Positions 8,717 through 17,794 of a stretch of DNA of 64,000 nt are shown here, one piece after another. The DNA comes from Arthrobacter sp. V1I7. Lineage in GTDB: Bacteria; Actinomycetota; Actinomycetes; Actinomycetales; Micrococcaceae. The position numbers were made by a program, and so were the translations under genes. The stretch is from the NCBI RefSeq assembly GCF_030817015.1, contig NZ_JAUSYS010000001.1:4774001-4838000 (forward strand), given 5' to 3'. The notes under the pieces are model-generated. The model saw only the letters and a list, made by a program, of their open reading frames with translations, searched no databases and was not told the origin of the DNA. Each line of letters begins with the position of its first letter. The stretch's first letter is position 1.

Positions 8717-9496
8717 ATGCTGAACAACGATGCGCCCGGTAAAGGCTTGCTGCACGGCAAGACCGCCCTGATCTACGGAGCGGGAGGCGCCATCGGCGGG
8801 GCCGTAGCCCGCGCCTTCGCGGCTGAGGGCGCCTTCGTTTACCTCGCCGGGCGCACCGAGTCGCGGCTGGAAAAAGTAGCCCACCAGATCCTCGAGGACG
8901 GCGGGCAGGCGGAAACCGCCGTCGTCGATGCCCTCAACGAGGATCAGGTGGACGAGTTTGTTGCCAGGGCGGCCAAGAAGAGCCGCCGGATCGACATATC
9001 CTTCAACGTCATCTCCTTTGGCGACATCCAGCAGCCGCTACTGGAAATCGACGTGGATGACTTCACCCGGCCGGTGACCCTCGCAACCCGAACCCACTTC
9101 CTCACCACCCGCGCCGCGGCGACGCAGATGATCAAGCAGCGGTCCGGCGTCGTGCTGATGTTCGGCGGTTCCGGTCCGCAGACCCTGCCGGGACTGGGCG
9201 GCTTCAAGGTTGCCCTCGACGCGATGGAGGGGCTGCGGCGGCAGTGGGCGATCGAGCTGGGAACGTACGGCATCCGCGTGGTCACCATGGTCACCGGCGG
9301 CATCATCGAGACAATCCCCTGGCAGGCCGAAGGGCGGGAGGAGATCGTCGCGGAGATCGCGAAGACCGCGCACCTGAACCGGACGGCTACGCTGGCCGAC
9401 GTCGGGAACGTGGCCTGTTTCATCGCCTCGGACAAGGCCGGGGCCATCACCGACGCCACGGTCAATATCTCCGCCGGCGCGATCGTCGACTACTAG
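8717..9496 (+). CDS. Short-chain dehydrogenase/reductase lacking the catalytic tyrosine
   Basis: This 259-residue SDR-fold protein has an N-terminal nucleotide-binding motif (YGAGGAIGGAVA, the TGxxxGIG position) and the strand words VYLAGRTESRL and VVDALNEDQV. The normal YxxxK dyad is altered: the lysine is in GGFKVALDAMEG, but the residue four before it is Leu, not Tyr; a Ser remains in MFGGSGP. Such divergent SDRs may act without classical reduction chemistry or as scaffolds. The C-terminal segment (ITDATVNISAGAIVDY) is the usual SDR end. Ribosome binding is weak (GGAGGCAGGCGACG before ATG). It is monocistronic, convergent with the molybdoenzyme gene. Confidence 0.88.
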   Translation: MLNNDAPGKGLLHGKTALIYGAGGAIGGAVARAFAAEGAFVYLAGRTESRLEKVAHQILEDGGQAETAVVDALNEDQVDEFVARAAKKSRRIDISFNVISFGDIQQPLLEIDVDDFTRPVTLATRTHFLTTRAAATQMIKQRSGVVLMFGGSGPQTLPGLGGFKVALDAMEGLRRQWAIELGTYGIRVVTMVTGGIIETIPWQAEGREEIVAEIAKTAHLNRTATLADVGNVACFIASDKAGAITDATVNISAGAIVDY

Positions 9497-9573
9497 CTAG
9501 GCGCCCCCGGGGAGGGTGCCCCCTGCTGGCCGACTACCGCCGGGGGACGGCGGGCGGGCGGGGGCAGAACCGG

Positions 9574-10707
9574 CTACTCGACCGTGACTTTGATCCGCTG
9601 CACGGCGTTGTTGCCCATCCCCTGGTAGTTCCACACCTGTTCCAGGGGTTGCGTCGCACCGCTGGTGTCCGTGGCGCGGCAGGACAGCTCGTGTTCGCCC
9701 CGGTCGGCCACCCACGGCATCGACCAGGCGCACCAGGCAAAGGGTGCCGCCGGGTGCTCCAGCTGGGCCGGTGCCCACTTGCCGTCAATCCCCACTTCGA
9801 CGCGCTGCACGGCACCCTGCCCGGACCAGGCCCGGCCGCTCAACATCACGGGGCCCGCGGGCAGGACCCTGCCCCGGGTGAAGAAGTCCGGAACCCCCGG
9901 CGGGACCATCAGCGAGCGGACCCTCGCCCACGTGACCGGGATGCCGGGGTCGTTCGCATCCTGCTGGTAGCGGTATGCCACCTGCTGCTGGAACCCGTCG
10001 AAAGGCCTGGTCAGCACCTTGATCGAGGAGAGCCACTTGACGCTGGCCATGCCGTACCAGCCGGGCACCACCAGGCGGAGCGGGTAGCCGTGCTGCGGGG
10101 GCAGTTCCATTCCGTTCATTCGGTACGCCAGGACGACGTCGGGCCGCAGCGCCTCGCCGATTGGCAGGCTCCGCGCGTATTGCTGCCGGACGCCGCCCTG
10201 GATCCCGGTGTCAGCGCCGGTAAACACGACCTCCGCGGCCTCGTCCAGCACGCCGGCCTGGGTCAGCAGGTACGCCAGCGGGACGCCGGTCCAGATGGCG
10301 GTACCAACGCCCTCGAGCCGCCAGGGCTGGCTCAGCGGCCGGGGCCGCAAGAGGGAGCGCCCGTTCCCGGCGCATTCCAATGTCACCGGGACGGCGATGG
10401 TCGGCGCCCGGCGGAGCGCCCGGAGGCTTAGCTCCAGCGACCGCTCCACGGCTCCGCCGATCCGAAGGTGCCAGTGCTCCCCGTCGATGAACGGGATGTC
10501 GAAATGGTTCAACAGGTAGTGCAGCCCGGGCGGTGTGATGTCATACCGCAGCGCTTCCAGGGGCATCGAGTGGTTCCGGACGGCGAGCTGGAGTTCCTCG
10601 GCCGTTAGCGGCCCATGGCTCGGGTCGCCGGGATGCGGCGCGAGCCTCTCGGCGGGGGGGCGGGGGGTCTTCAGGATGGAGGAGTGTCTGGACATTTGCT
10701 TCGGCAT
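9574..10707 (-). CDS. Sulfite oxidase-type molybdopterin-dependent oxidoreductase
   Basis: The 377-residue protein belongs to the sulfite oxidase family. The molybdenum-cofactor domain carries the LECAGNGRSLL segment whose Cys is the expected molybdenum ligand, followed by GVGTAIWTGVPLAYLL and the GYPLRLVVPGWYG segment. The C-terminal Ig-like dimerisation domain runs to WNYQGMGNNAVQRIKV. There is no heme domain and no Tat signal, so it is probably a soluble cytoplasmic or partner-dependent enzyme; substrate (sulfite or another oxyanion) is not provable. The start is the first ATG; a second in-frame ATG lies four codons later and neither has a strong ribosome binding site. No partner cytochrome gene is adjacent. 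Confidence 0.9.
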   Translation of the reverse strand: MPKQMSRHSSILKTPRPPAERLAPHPGDPSHGPLTAEELQLAVRNHSMPLEALRYDITPPGLHYLLNHFDIPFIDGEHWHLRIGGAVERSLELSLRALRRAPTIAVPVTLECAGNGRSLLRPRPLSQPWRLEGVGTAIWTGVPLAYLLTQAGVLDEAAEVVFTGADTGIQGGVRQQYARSLPIGEALRPDVVLAYRMNGMELPPQHGYPLRLVVPGWYGMASVKWLSSIKVLTRPFDGFQQQVAYRYQQDANDPGIPVTWARVRSLMVPPGVPDFFTRGRVLPAGPVMLSGRAWSGQGAVQRVEVGIDGKWAPAQLEHPAAPFAWCAWSMPWVADRGEHELSCRATDTSGATQPLEQVWNYQGMGNNAVQRIKVTVE

Positions 10708-10790
10708 GGCGTGCTGCGATTCTGATCCGGACCAGCCCGGTTATGGCCGGTGCCACCTGCATTCAGGTCTACGCCGCGGCCCGGAGTGCG

Positions 10791-11342
10791 TCAAGGCTGC
10801 GATACTCCGGCCGGCCCGGACCGTCCGGCGGTCTTCTGGTCCGTGGCCGACTCCACCAGCGGAGCCACTTTTAAGGTCTCCTGCACGGGAGCCGTGGGGA
10901 TGGGCAGGTCGCGAACGGACACTGTGACGGCCGGGGCGGCTTCCGCCTTTGCCCGGGCGGCCGCGCGGGCGTCCGCCCGGTCGACGGCGGCGGCCCAATC
11001 GGCCGATAGTTGCGGGGTTTCCTTCCGGCTGGGCTTGACCGGCGTGGGACGTTTCGACGGCCGGGGGGCAGTGGACGGGAAGGCGTTGTCCGCGGCGTCG
11101 CTCGGCGCCGCTGGTGAGGTCGAGGGGGCTGGTGTGGCGGGCCGGGCGGCTGCGGTGACCGTACCCGCAACGCGGGCCACGCCGCCGGCGATGGCCACAA
11201 CGGTGACGGCCGCCAGGCGTCCTATGCCGGCAATCACCAGGGTGGCGACGAAGACGGCGAAGAGGCCGAGGAACATCACGAACGCCACCCCGAGGGTCCC
11301 GAAGAAGGTCAGGTTTAGCGCGATGGTCGTCGGATCTTCCAC
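10791..11342 (-). CDS. Small membrane protein with long Pro/Ala/Lys-rich tail
   Basis: The 183-residue product starts at GTG 11342 with GGAGAGGTGAA upstream. Residues 5-60 form two hydrophobic segments (TFFGTLGVAFVMFLGLFAVFVATLVIAG and AVTVVAIAGGVARVAG), followed by an Ala/Pro/Lys-rich, probably disordered cytoplasmic tail. Layout resembles the 108-residue membrane protein at 15134-15460. No domain is recognised. Confidence 0.6.
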   Translation of the reverse strand: MEDPTTIALNLTFFGTLGVAFVMFLGLFAVFVATLVIAGIGRLAAVTVVAIAGGVARVAGTVTAAARPATPAPSTSPAAPSDAADNAFPSTAPRPSKRPTPVKPSRKETPQLSADWAAAVDRADARAAARAKAEAAPAVTVSVRDLPIPTAPVQETLKVAPLVESATDQKTAGRSGPAGVSQP

Positions 11343-11572
11343 TTCACCTCTCCAATCTGGCCTGCAGCATCGTGCCCGTCGTAAAGTTCGTGGCGGGCAG
11401 CGGCACCCGTTAACCATACGGACTTTTCTCAACGGACACACAGGGGTCACCGGTTTCCGCCAAGACGTGTCAAAGCTGTTATGGAGCCTGCGGCCGGATC
11501 AGCTGGCGGGGCTTGCGTCTATAGTCGGAACAACGACCCGCCGGCACCGTCCGGCCTACCGGAAGGACGCTC

Positions 11573-12013
11573 GTGACGCAGGCCGCTTCGTCCACTCCCG
11601 GTCCGGCTGGCCCCCCGGACCGTCCCCCGTTTGAGGGGAACTGCCCGTGTCTTTCGGGGGAGCAGTACGGTGATTGCTGCGGCCGGTTCCACCGCGGGGA
11701 GGCGCAGGCCCCGACGGCGGAACAGCTCATGCGTTCCCGGTACAGCGCCTTCGTCGTTCTGGACACCGCATACCTGCTGCGGACCTGGCATCCGGATACC
11801 CGCCCGGCCGGGCTCACGCTGGACGACGCGATGCGGTGGCGTCGGCTGGACATCGTCTCCACCAGCCGCGGCGGCCCTTTGGACCGGGACGGAACCGTGG
11901 AGTTCAAGGCGCACTTCCGGCACGGCCGCGAACGCGGCGTCCACCACGAAACAAGCCGTTTCCTGCGGGTGGACCGCCGCTGGTACTACCTCGACGCCCT
12001 CCGGGCGGCCTGA
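11573..12013 (+). CDS. YchJ/UPF0225 family protein with SEC-C metal-binding motif
   Basis: The 146-residue product has the N-terminal zinc motif NCPCLSGEQYGDCCGRFH, the CPC...CC form of SEC-C/YchJ proteins, then the UPF0225 body (EQLMRSRYSAFVVLDTAYLLRTWHP) and the C-terminal HETSRFLRVDRRWYYLDA. The family is of NTF2-like fold and its role is unknown. The GTG start has GGAAGGA ten bases upstream. It stands alone between a membrane protein gene on the other strand and a convergent membrane protein gene. Confidence 0.9.
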   Translation: MTQAASSTPGPAGPPDRPPFEGNCPCLSGEQYGDCCGRFHRGEAQAPTAEQLMRSRYSAFVVLDTAYLLRTWHPDTRPAGLTLDDAMRWRRLDIVSTSRGGPLDRDGTVEFKAHFRHGRERGVHHETSRFLRVDRRWYYLDALRAA

Positions 12014-12108
12014 GTTAACGGCGCCGGTGCTCGCCGGATCAAGGATCATCAGGGCGCCGGGCACCGTGCCGGGCACCCTGCACGCCCGGGCGGTTTGCCA
12101 AGACCCGC

Positions 12109-12858
12109 CTAGTGGTCTTGGCCCCTGTCCGCCGGAGTGAAGCCCGCCCGGTCCACCTTGCGGTGGAAGTGCATGCCGGCAAGCCCGCCCAGCACGGCGC
12201 CGATCAAGGCCACCACGGCAATCACGACGGCGGCGATGATGCTCATGGTGCTGAGCTGGCCCTCGTTGACCGGGATCCTCGGGAAGCTGTTCAGATTGGC
12301 CAGGATATTGAATTGCTGGCCCGCCACGAGACCGAGAATCGCCACAACGACGGCGGCGATGATGGCCCAGACCCACACCATGAAGCCCTGCTTGGCCCCG
12401 TTGAAACGAGCCATCCGCCCGGCGACGTAGCCGCCGCAGTAGTAGGCCACGAACAGGACGACGAGCAGAGCGATGACGCCGACGAGTCCCACGGTCTCAT
12501 TGCCGCCGCTGACCGCTTCGTTGACGTCGGTGTTGGTGGCGAGTCCGACGGCCGTTCCGGCCGCGGCGACCAGTGCTGTCAGCAGCACCGCCGTGCCGGT
12601 GGCGGCCAGCCACCCGAAGAAGGCGGAACCGATTTGGATGCCGCCGAACTGCTCCTTTTCGCGGGCCACCACGGTCTCCCTCGTGGGCCCGCTGCTGACG
12701 GCGTCCTGCCGCTCTGTGTCCTGCCGCTCTGTGTCCTGCCGCGCGGTGTCCTGCCGCTCTGCGGCCTCGCGTGCGTCGTGAATCCGGGCGTCTTGGGAGG
12801 GCGTCCGGTCCTCGCCGCGACGGGGGGTTCGATCTTCGGGGCCTACTGTGCTGCTCAT
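12109..12858 (-). CDS. Integral membrane protein with repetitive charged N-terminus
   Basis: The 249-residue product begins with a hydrophilic stretch containing repeats of RQDTERQDTERQD. From about residue 75 it has four hydrophobic segments: FFGWLAATGTAVLLTALV, VGLVGVIALLVVLFVAYYCG, VWAIIAAVVVAILGLVAG and IIAAVVIAVVALIGAVLGGLAG. This topology resembles the TIGR04086-like or DUF-type small membrane proteins of actinobacteria, but the family cannot be named surely. The repeated DNA (ctctgtgtcctgccg) in the N-terminal part suggests slippage variation. It is probably monocistronic. Confidence 0.7.
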   Translation of the reverse strand: MSSTVGPEDRTPRRGEDRTPSQDARIHDAREAAERQDTARQDTERQDTERQDAVSSGPTRETVVAREKEQFGGIQIGSAFFGWLAATGTAVLLTALVAAAGTAVGLATNTDVNEAVSGGNETVGLVGVIALLVVLFVAYYCGGYVAGRMARFNGAKQGFMVWVWAIIAAVVVAILGLVAGQQFNILANLNSFPRIPVNEGQLSTMSIIAAVVIAVVALIGAVLGGLAGMHFHRKVDRAGFTPADRGQDH

Positions 12859-13025
12859 GAGGACTGCTCGCTTTCACTGACTGACCCGGATTCATGGTTT
12901 GAACCGGCACCGCAAGGCGGAGACCGGGGTAGTGGTCTCACGTCCACCTAACCACGCCGAAAAGCCGGTTAGCAAGGGTGCTTACCATCCCGCCGGGCCG
13001 GTGGCACGGTGCCTCCCGGCCCGCA

Positions 13026-15068
13026 TCACCGGTAGTTCCGGTGCAGGTTCTCCTTCTCCGAGGCGCGCGGGCTGGCGTCCGCAATCCACGGGCCGGTCCC
13101 CTCGGACTGGTCCAGCACCCCGGCCTCGAGCCAGACGTACTCGCCGTCGAGCACCTTGCGGGAGAGGATGTGGTCGCCGTCGTCCGTGTTCCGCCACAGC
13201 TGGTCAAAGTATTCGTCCACCCGCACCCTTGCCTGCTCGCAATACGCCTCGGCGAGCTCGAAGGCCGACGCGGCCCGTTCCGGCGCGGTGCGCAGCAGCA
13301 TCTCCGCCCGTGAGCAGCAGGCAGCCATCGCGAACAGCTCGGCCCCGATATCCACGATCCGGCCCAGGAATGCCTGCTTGTGCTCGAGCCTGGCCTGCCA
13401 GCGGCCCATCCCGTAGAAGGTCTGCCGGGCCAGCCGCCGGGAGGATCGCTCCACGAAGCGCAGCTGCTTTGCCAGCCGGCCGAAGTCGCTATAGGACCGC
13501 GGATCCATGCCGGCTCCGGCCACGAGCTTGGGCAGCCACTTTGCATAGAATCCGGAGGCGCCGACGGCGGCCTTTGCCTTGTCCGACAGGGTTGCATCGA
13601 CCGACGCGAGGTCACCGGCCACCGCCAGGTGCGCGTCTACGGCTTCACGGGCGATCAGCAGCCGCATGATTTCCGAGGAGCCCTCAAAGATCCTGTTGAT
13701 CCGGAGGTCCCGGACCTGCTGTTCGGCCGGCACGGCGCGCTCGCCGCGGGCCGCGAGCGATTCGGCTGTCTCGAAGCCGCGGCCGCCACGGATCTGCACC
13801 AGTTCGTCTGCAACCCGGCAGCTGATTTCGGTGCACCACAGCTTGGCAAGGGCGGCCTCGATCCGGACGTCCTTTTGCCCGGCATCGGCCATCTCGGCGC
13901 TCAGCTCGAAAACGGCGTCCAGGGCGAAGGCGCTGGCGGCGATAAACGCGATCTTCTTGCCCACCGCCTCGTGCTGGCCGACGGGCCGGCCCCACTGGGT
14001 GCGGGCGTTGGACCATTCGCGGGCGATCTTCAGGCTCCAGCGTCCGGAGGCGACGCAGAGGGCAGGAATCGAGAGCCGGCCGGTATTCAACGTGGTGAGG
14101 GCGATCTTCAACCCCTGGCCCTCGCGTCCCAACCGGTTGGCCGCCGGGACACGGACCTGGTGGAAGCGCGTCACGCCGTTCTCGATGCCGCGCAGCCCCA
14201 TGAAGGCGTTGCGGTTTTCCACGGTGATGCCGGGGGAATCCATCTCCACCACGAAGGCGCTGATGCCGCCTTTGTGGGCCGTGCCGTCGGCGTCGGTGTG
14301 GGCCGGGACGAGCGCCATGACGACGACGAGTTCGGCGATCACGCCGTTGGTGGTCCAGAGTTTCACGCCGTCCAGCAGGTACGACTCACCGTCGTCCGAG
14401 GGGAGGGCGGTGCTGCCCATCCTTGCCGGGTCGCTGCCGACGTCGGGTTCGGTCAGGAGGAACGCGGTGATGGCGCCGGCGGCGCAGCGCGGCAGGTACT
14501 TCTCCTTCTGTTCGGGTGTGCCGAACACCTTCACCGGCTCCGGGACGCCGATGGACTGGTGGGCGGAGAGCAGGGCGCCAAGGCTGGGATGCACCGAGCC
14601 CAGCAGCGCCAGCGCACGGCCGTAGTAGACGAGGGAGAGGCCCAAGCCGCCGTAGTCGCGGGGGATCTTCATGCCGAAGACCCCGAGCTCGGCGAGGCCC
14701 TTGAGGTACTCGTCGGGGATCAGCGCATTACGCTCGATTTCGCGCCCTGACATCGTCCGGCAGTAGGCGGTCAGACGGGCCAGGAACGCCTCGCCGCGTT
14801 CGACGTCGTCCGCGGGCGCTTCGGGCCAGGGGTGGATCAGGCTCAGATCAAAGCTGCCGAGGTAAAGTCCCTTGGCGAAACTGGGCCTGTCCCAGCTGGT
14901 CTCACGGGCGGCTTCGGCGATGGCCCGCGCGTCGGCCGCGGTGGCCGCCGGCCCGATCGCATGTGCACGGACCGGCATATCGGCGGCGGGACTGTCGGTG
15001 GCGGGACCCGTGCGGGGAACTTCAGTTCCGGGATTTTCAGCGGCTGGATTTTCGACGGCGGAGCTCAT
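13026..15068 (-). CDS. Acyl-CoA dehydrogenase, large (VLCAD/ACAD9-like) type
   Basis: The 680-residue protein starts at the ATG of MSSAVENPAAEN, with GAGGAG seven bases upstream. After an Ala/Pro-rich lead of about 60 residues it has the FAD acyl-CoA dehydrogenase fold: AFLLTEPDVGSDPARM (FAD-binding), LWTTNGVIAELVVVMALV, the middle beta domain, GRLSIPALCVASGRW, ARTQWGRPVGQHEAVGKKIA and the helical RIFEGSSEIMRLLIARE motif. The C-terminal 180 residues are an extra helical domain as in very-long-chain acyl-CoA dehydrogenases. The expected reaction is FAD-dependent alpha,beta-desaturation of long acyl-CoA in beta-oxidation. No electron-transfer flavoprotein gene is adjacent. It is well supported. 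Confidence 0.93.
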   Translation of the reverse strand: MSSAVENPAAENPGTEVPRTGPATDSPAADMPVRAHAIGPAATAADARAIAEAARETSWDRPSFAKGLYLGSFDLSLIHPWPEAPADDVERGEAFLARLTAYCRTMSGREIERNALIPDEYLKGLAELGVFGMKIPRDYGGLGLSLVYYGRALALLGSVHPSLGALLSAHQSIGVPEPVKVFGTPEQKEKYLPRCAAGAITAFLLTEPDVGSDPARMGSTALPSDDGESYLLDGVKLWTTNGVIAELVVVMALVPAHTDADGTAHKGGISAFVVEMDSPGITVENRNAFMGLRGIENGVTRFHQVRVPAANRLGREGQGLKIALTTLNTGRLSIPALCVASGRWSLKIAREWSNARTQWGRPVGQHEAVGKKIAFIAASAFALDAVFELSAEMADAGQKDVRIEAALAKLWCTEISCRVADELVQIRGGRGFETAESLAARGERAVPAEQQVRDLRINRIFEGSSEIMRLLIAREAVDAHLAVAGDLASVDATLSDKAKAAVGASGFYAKWLPKLVAGAGMDPRSYSDFGRLAKQLRFVERSSRRLARQTFYGMGRWQARLEHKQAFLGRIVDIGAELFAMAACCSRAEMLLRTAPERAASAFELAEAYCEQARVRVDEYFDQLWRNTDDGDHILSRKVLDGEYVWLEAGVLDQSEGTGPWIADASPRASEKENLHRNYR

Positions 15069-15133
15069 CGGGCATCTCCTCATAACCGGGGCGACCGGCT
15101 CGAGCGCTGGATCCGCCGTGGGTGGAGGACCCT

Positions 15134-15460
15134 TCAGCTGTCCCGCAATACTACCCGCGGGTAAGTTCCCGTACTAGGGGCCGATTGCCCTACGAAGTCA
15201 GCCGCGAAATCGCCGGGCAGCTCCGCGGGCAGCTCCACCGCGGATGCATGGTGGACCAGCCGGTCCCACGTGTAGTTGAGGCCGCGGACGAGTCCCAGCA
15301 GGAGGATTGCCGAGATGAGCCAGACGAGGCGCCCGACGCCGGTAAGCACCAGGGCGGCCAGGGCCGCCGTCATCACGAACAGTGTGAGCACCAAAGCAAA
15401 CACGAGCGTTCCAATGAACACCAGGGTTGCCGCTTCCACTGCGCTTAGGTCGAACTGCAT
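15134..15460 (-). CDS. Small two-helix membrane protein
   Basis: The 108-residue product has AGGAGGAAG directly before ATG 15460. Two hydrophobic segments, TLVFIGTLVFALVLTLFVMTA and LVWLISAILLLGLVRGL, are separated by a short loop and followed by a hydrophilic tail. It resembles the membrane protein at 10791-11342 in layout. Function is unknown. It lies upstream of the acyl-CoA dehydrogenase on the same strand with 65 bases between. Confidence 0.6.
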   Translation of the reverse strand: MQFDLSAVEAATLVFIGTLVFALVLTLFVMTAALAALVLTGVGRLVWLISAILLLGLVRGLNYTWDRLVHHASAVELPAELPGDFAADFVGQSAPSTGTYPRVVLRDS

Positions 15461-15644
15461 TCTTCCTCCTGCACCATTGCTTCGGCTGAATCAGTAGCCT
15501 GAGCGTAGGGTGCAGGAGGTGCGGGCAACCAGAGTCCCGAGGGATGTCCTGGCTGTTGATATGGGATTGAAATGCTACCCGGGCGTAGGTCACGGAGCGC
15601 TTGCGAACGCGCACCGTCCGCGCTGGGGGACCCGTGCGGCGGGG

Positions 15645-16163
15645 TCAGTCGTCGAACTCGGGTGCGTCCTGGCGCAGGACCTGGAAGTCCGCGCCGACCT
15701 GCACCTCGACCTGGGAGCCGTCCGGTAGGCGGACCTCCACCTCGTAGGCGGCGCCGCCCTCGTTCTCCCGTTCCACTTCACTCACGGTACCCTGGCCTAC
15801 CCTGGCGAGGGCGGCGTTCGCGGCCTGGTCCCGGTCAGCGGCGTTAAGGGCCGGCAGGTTGGAATCGTCGTCGTCGGGGCCGTCTACCGTTGCCACCTGG
15901 AATGAACGATCCACTTCGACCTCGACCGTGGTGCCGTCCGGACGCTGGACGTCAACCTCGTAGGCGCCGTCGTCGGTCTCCGCCTTGAGTACGGTTCCAC
16001 CGCCGGCTTTCGCGAGAGCGGCATCGCTGGCCTGCTGCAATTCGGTTCCGCTCAGGGCCTGGTCATCGGCGGCCAACGTGCTGGCGGCCACCGCCACCGT
16101 CGCCCCGCCCAGGACTACGGCCGCCGCCGCCACCCCGGTGATCAGCATCGTTTTCTTGCGCAT
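15645..16163 (-). CDS. PepSY-domain exported protein
   Basis: The 172-residue product starts at MRKKTMLITG, after GAGGAG six bases upstream; it has an N-terminal hydrophobic signal sequence ending near AVAASTLA. Two related repeats follow, each with the PepSY-like pattern of helix (ASDAALAKAGGGTVLKAE and AANAALARVGQGTVSEVE) plus beta strands (YEVDVQRPDGTTVEVEVDRSFQV and YEVEVRLPDGSQVEVQVGADFQV). PepSY proteins are extracellular or membrane-facing and often accompany peptidases or sensor kinases; the role here is unknown. It is divergent from jetA with 156 bases between. Confidence 0.82.
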   Translation of the reverse strand: MRKKTMLITGVAAAAVVLGGATVAVAASTLAADDQALSGTELQQASDAALAKAGGGTVLKAETDDGAYEVDVQRPDGTTVEVEVDRSFQVATVDGPDDDDSNLPALNAADRDQAANAALARVGQGTVSEVERENEGGAAYEVEVRLPDGSQVEVQVGADFQVLRQDAPEFDD

Positions 16164-16319
16164 GAAAATCTCCTCTGATGTGTGGTGTACATAGTGTGCT
16201 CCTGAACTCAAAAGCAGACAATGCAAAATGCAAAGCCGGGGCCTGCGTTAACCTTGTAGCTGGCAGTTTTGCGAATCCGCTGCCCATCCCCCACCCCCGA
16301 GGCAGCTGAAGGAGAGTGC

Positions 16320-17792
16320 GTGTCCCGCTCCGCCCTGTCGTCGGCCGACGCCATCAGCGCCCGTCTCCGCGACCTCGAGCTCCTCACCAAGGGCCCGGCG
16401 TGGGCGCTCACCCGCTCCGCGCCATGGGTGATTGCCGTGCTTCAGGCCTCCTTCTCGCGCACCCGCCCGCAGCTTCCGCTGGAGCAGTTCCATGCCGACG
16501 TCGACGCCTTCCTGGAACAGCTCCGCCGGCAGGCTCCCGGCACGGGAGAGCAGCAGAGCGGATCCGCCAACGGCGCGCTGTCCGGAAAAAAATACGCCGA
16601 CGAATGGACCCGGAAGAACTTCCTGACCCGGCGCAACCAGTCCGGGCAGATCGTCTATGAAGTCACCGAACCGGCCGCGCGCGTCCTCGCTTTCCTGGAC
16701 AGCCTCTCCAGCGAACGTTCCACCCTTAACGGGTCCCGGCTCGGGACGCTGCTGGGCGACGTCGAAAAGCTCGCCCATGAGACGAACCCGGACCAGAGCG
16801 CCCGCCTGGAGTCCCTCGAGGAGGAGATCGGCGAACGGCGCCAGCTGATCGAGGACATCAGCTCCGGGGACTTCGACGGCCTGCTCGAGGACGACGAGGC
16901 CGTGGAGGCCGCCGGTAACATCCTGGACCTCGCGGCCAGCCTGCCTGCCGATTACAAGAAAATGCGCGACCGGATCGAAGAGCTGGTCGGGGAGCTCCGC
17001 AACCAGATCATCGAGGAGTCACTGAGCAAGGGCGCCACCATGGCTCAAGTGCTGGAGGCGGACAAACGGCTCCGGCAGAGCCCCGAGGGCAGGACGTTCC
17101 GGTCCTTCACCGCATTCCTGGAGGACCCGCAGCAGCAGCTGCGTTTCCGCTCGGCGATCGGCGAGGTGCTCAGCCGGCAGTTCGCCGACGATCTCAGCCA
17201 CGAGGAACGCGAGACGCTGAAAAACCTCGTGGTCGAGCTCCGCACCCAGCACAGCCAGATCCAGCGGATTTACGGCAAGCTCAGCGAAAGCCTCAACACC
17301 TACGTCCAGAGCGATGACTTCCGCCAGTCGGTCCGGCTCCGGAAGGTCCTGCGCGAAGCAGAGCAAGCGATCCGCTCCCTGCCGTACGAGCGCGAACGGC
17401 CCGGCCTGGTCCGCGGTCCGGTGCTGTTCAACGCAGGCTTCGAATCCCTCGCCATGGTCAAGCTCTTCGACCCGGACGAGTTCGCGGCCCCGCCAAAGCT
17501 CGCGGACCCCATCTCGTTCAGCGACTCGGACCGGGTACGCTCGCCACGGACGGGGAAAGCCGACCCGGCGGCAATCCGGGCCGCGTTCGCGGGCGCCTCC
17601 ACCCTGGCCGGGGCCTGGGCCCAGCTGCCGGCCGAGGAACGGCACATCAACTCCATCCGCGCCCTGCTCTCCCACGCGCTCCACGAGGGCGCCGGCTTCG
17701 ACCGCGACGCCTGGAACACCCTCGACTTCGAACAGATCGACGGCTCCACGCGTACCGCGTACCTGCCCCTGGTCACGCTCACGAAAGATTGA
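16320..17792 (+). CDS. jetA: Wadjet/MukF-like component JetA (DUF3375)
   Basis: The 490-residue protein starts at GTG 16320 behind GGAGAG. It matches the DUF3375/JetA pattern: an N-terminal domain with [20 protein letters not shown], the [21 protein letters not shown] winged-helix region, an [14 protein letters not shown] segment, coiled-coil helices ([19 protein letters not shown]) and a C-terminal globular part. JetA is the kleisin-like MukF homologue that links JetB and the JetC SMC-like ATPase in the Wadjet plasmid-restriction complex. Two bases separate it from jetB, so the genes form an operon. Assignment rests on recognising the family and its gene order. Confidence 0.88.
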   Translation: MSRSALSSADAISARLRDLELLTKGPAWALTRSAPWVIAVLQASFSRTRPQLPLEQFHADVDAFLEQLRRQAPGTGEQQSGSANGALSGKKYADEWTRKNFLTRRNQSGQIVYEVTEPAARVLAFLDSLSSERSTLNGSRLGTLLGDVEKLAHETNPDQSARLESLEEEIGERRQLIEDISSGDFDGLLEDDEAVEAAGNILDLAASLPADYKKMRDRIEELVGELRNQIIEESLSKGATMAQVLEADKRLRQSPEGRTFRSFTAFLEDPQQQLRFRSAIGEVLSRQFADDLSHEERETLKNLVVELRTQHSQIQRIYGKLSESLNTYVQSDDFRQSVRLRKVLREAEQAIRSLPYERERPGLVRGPVLFNAGFESLAMVKLFDPDEFAAPPKLADPISFSDSDRVRSPRTGKADPAAIRAAFAGASTLAGAWAQLPAEERHINSIRALLSHALHEGAGFDRDAWNTLDFEQIDGSTRTAYLPLVTLTKD

Positions 17793-17794
17793 AG

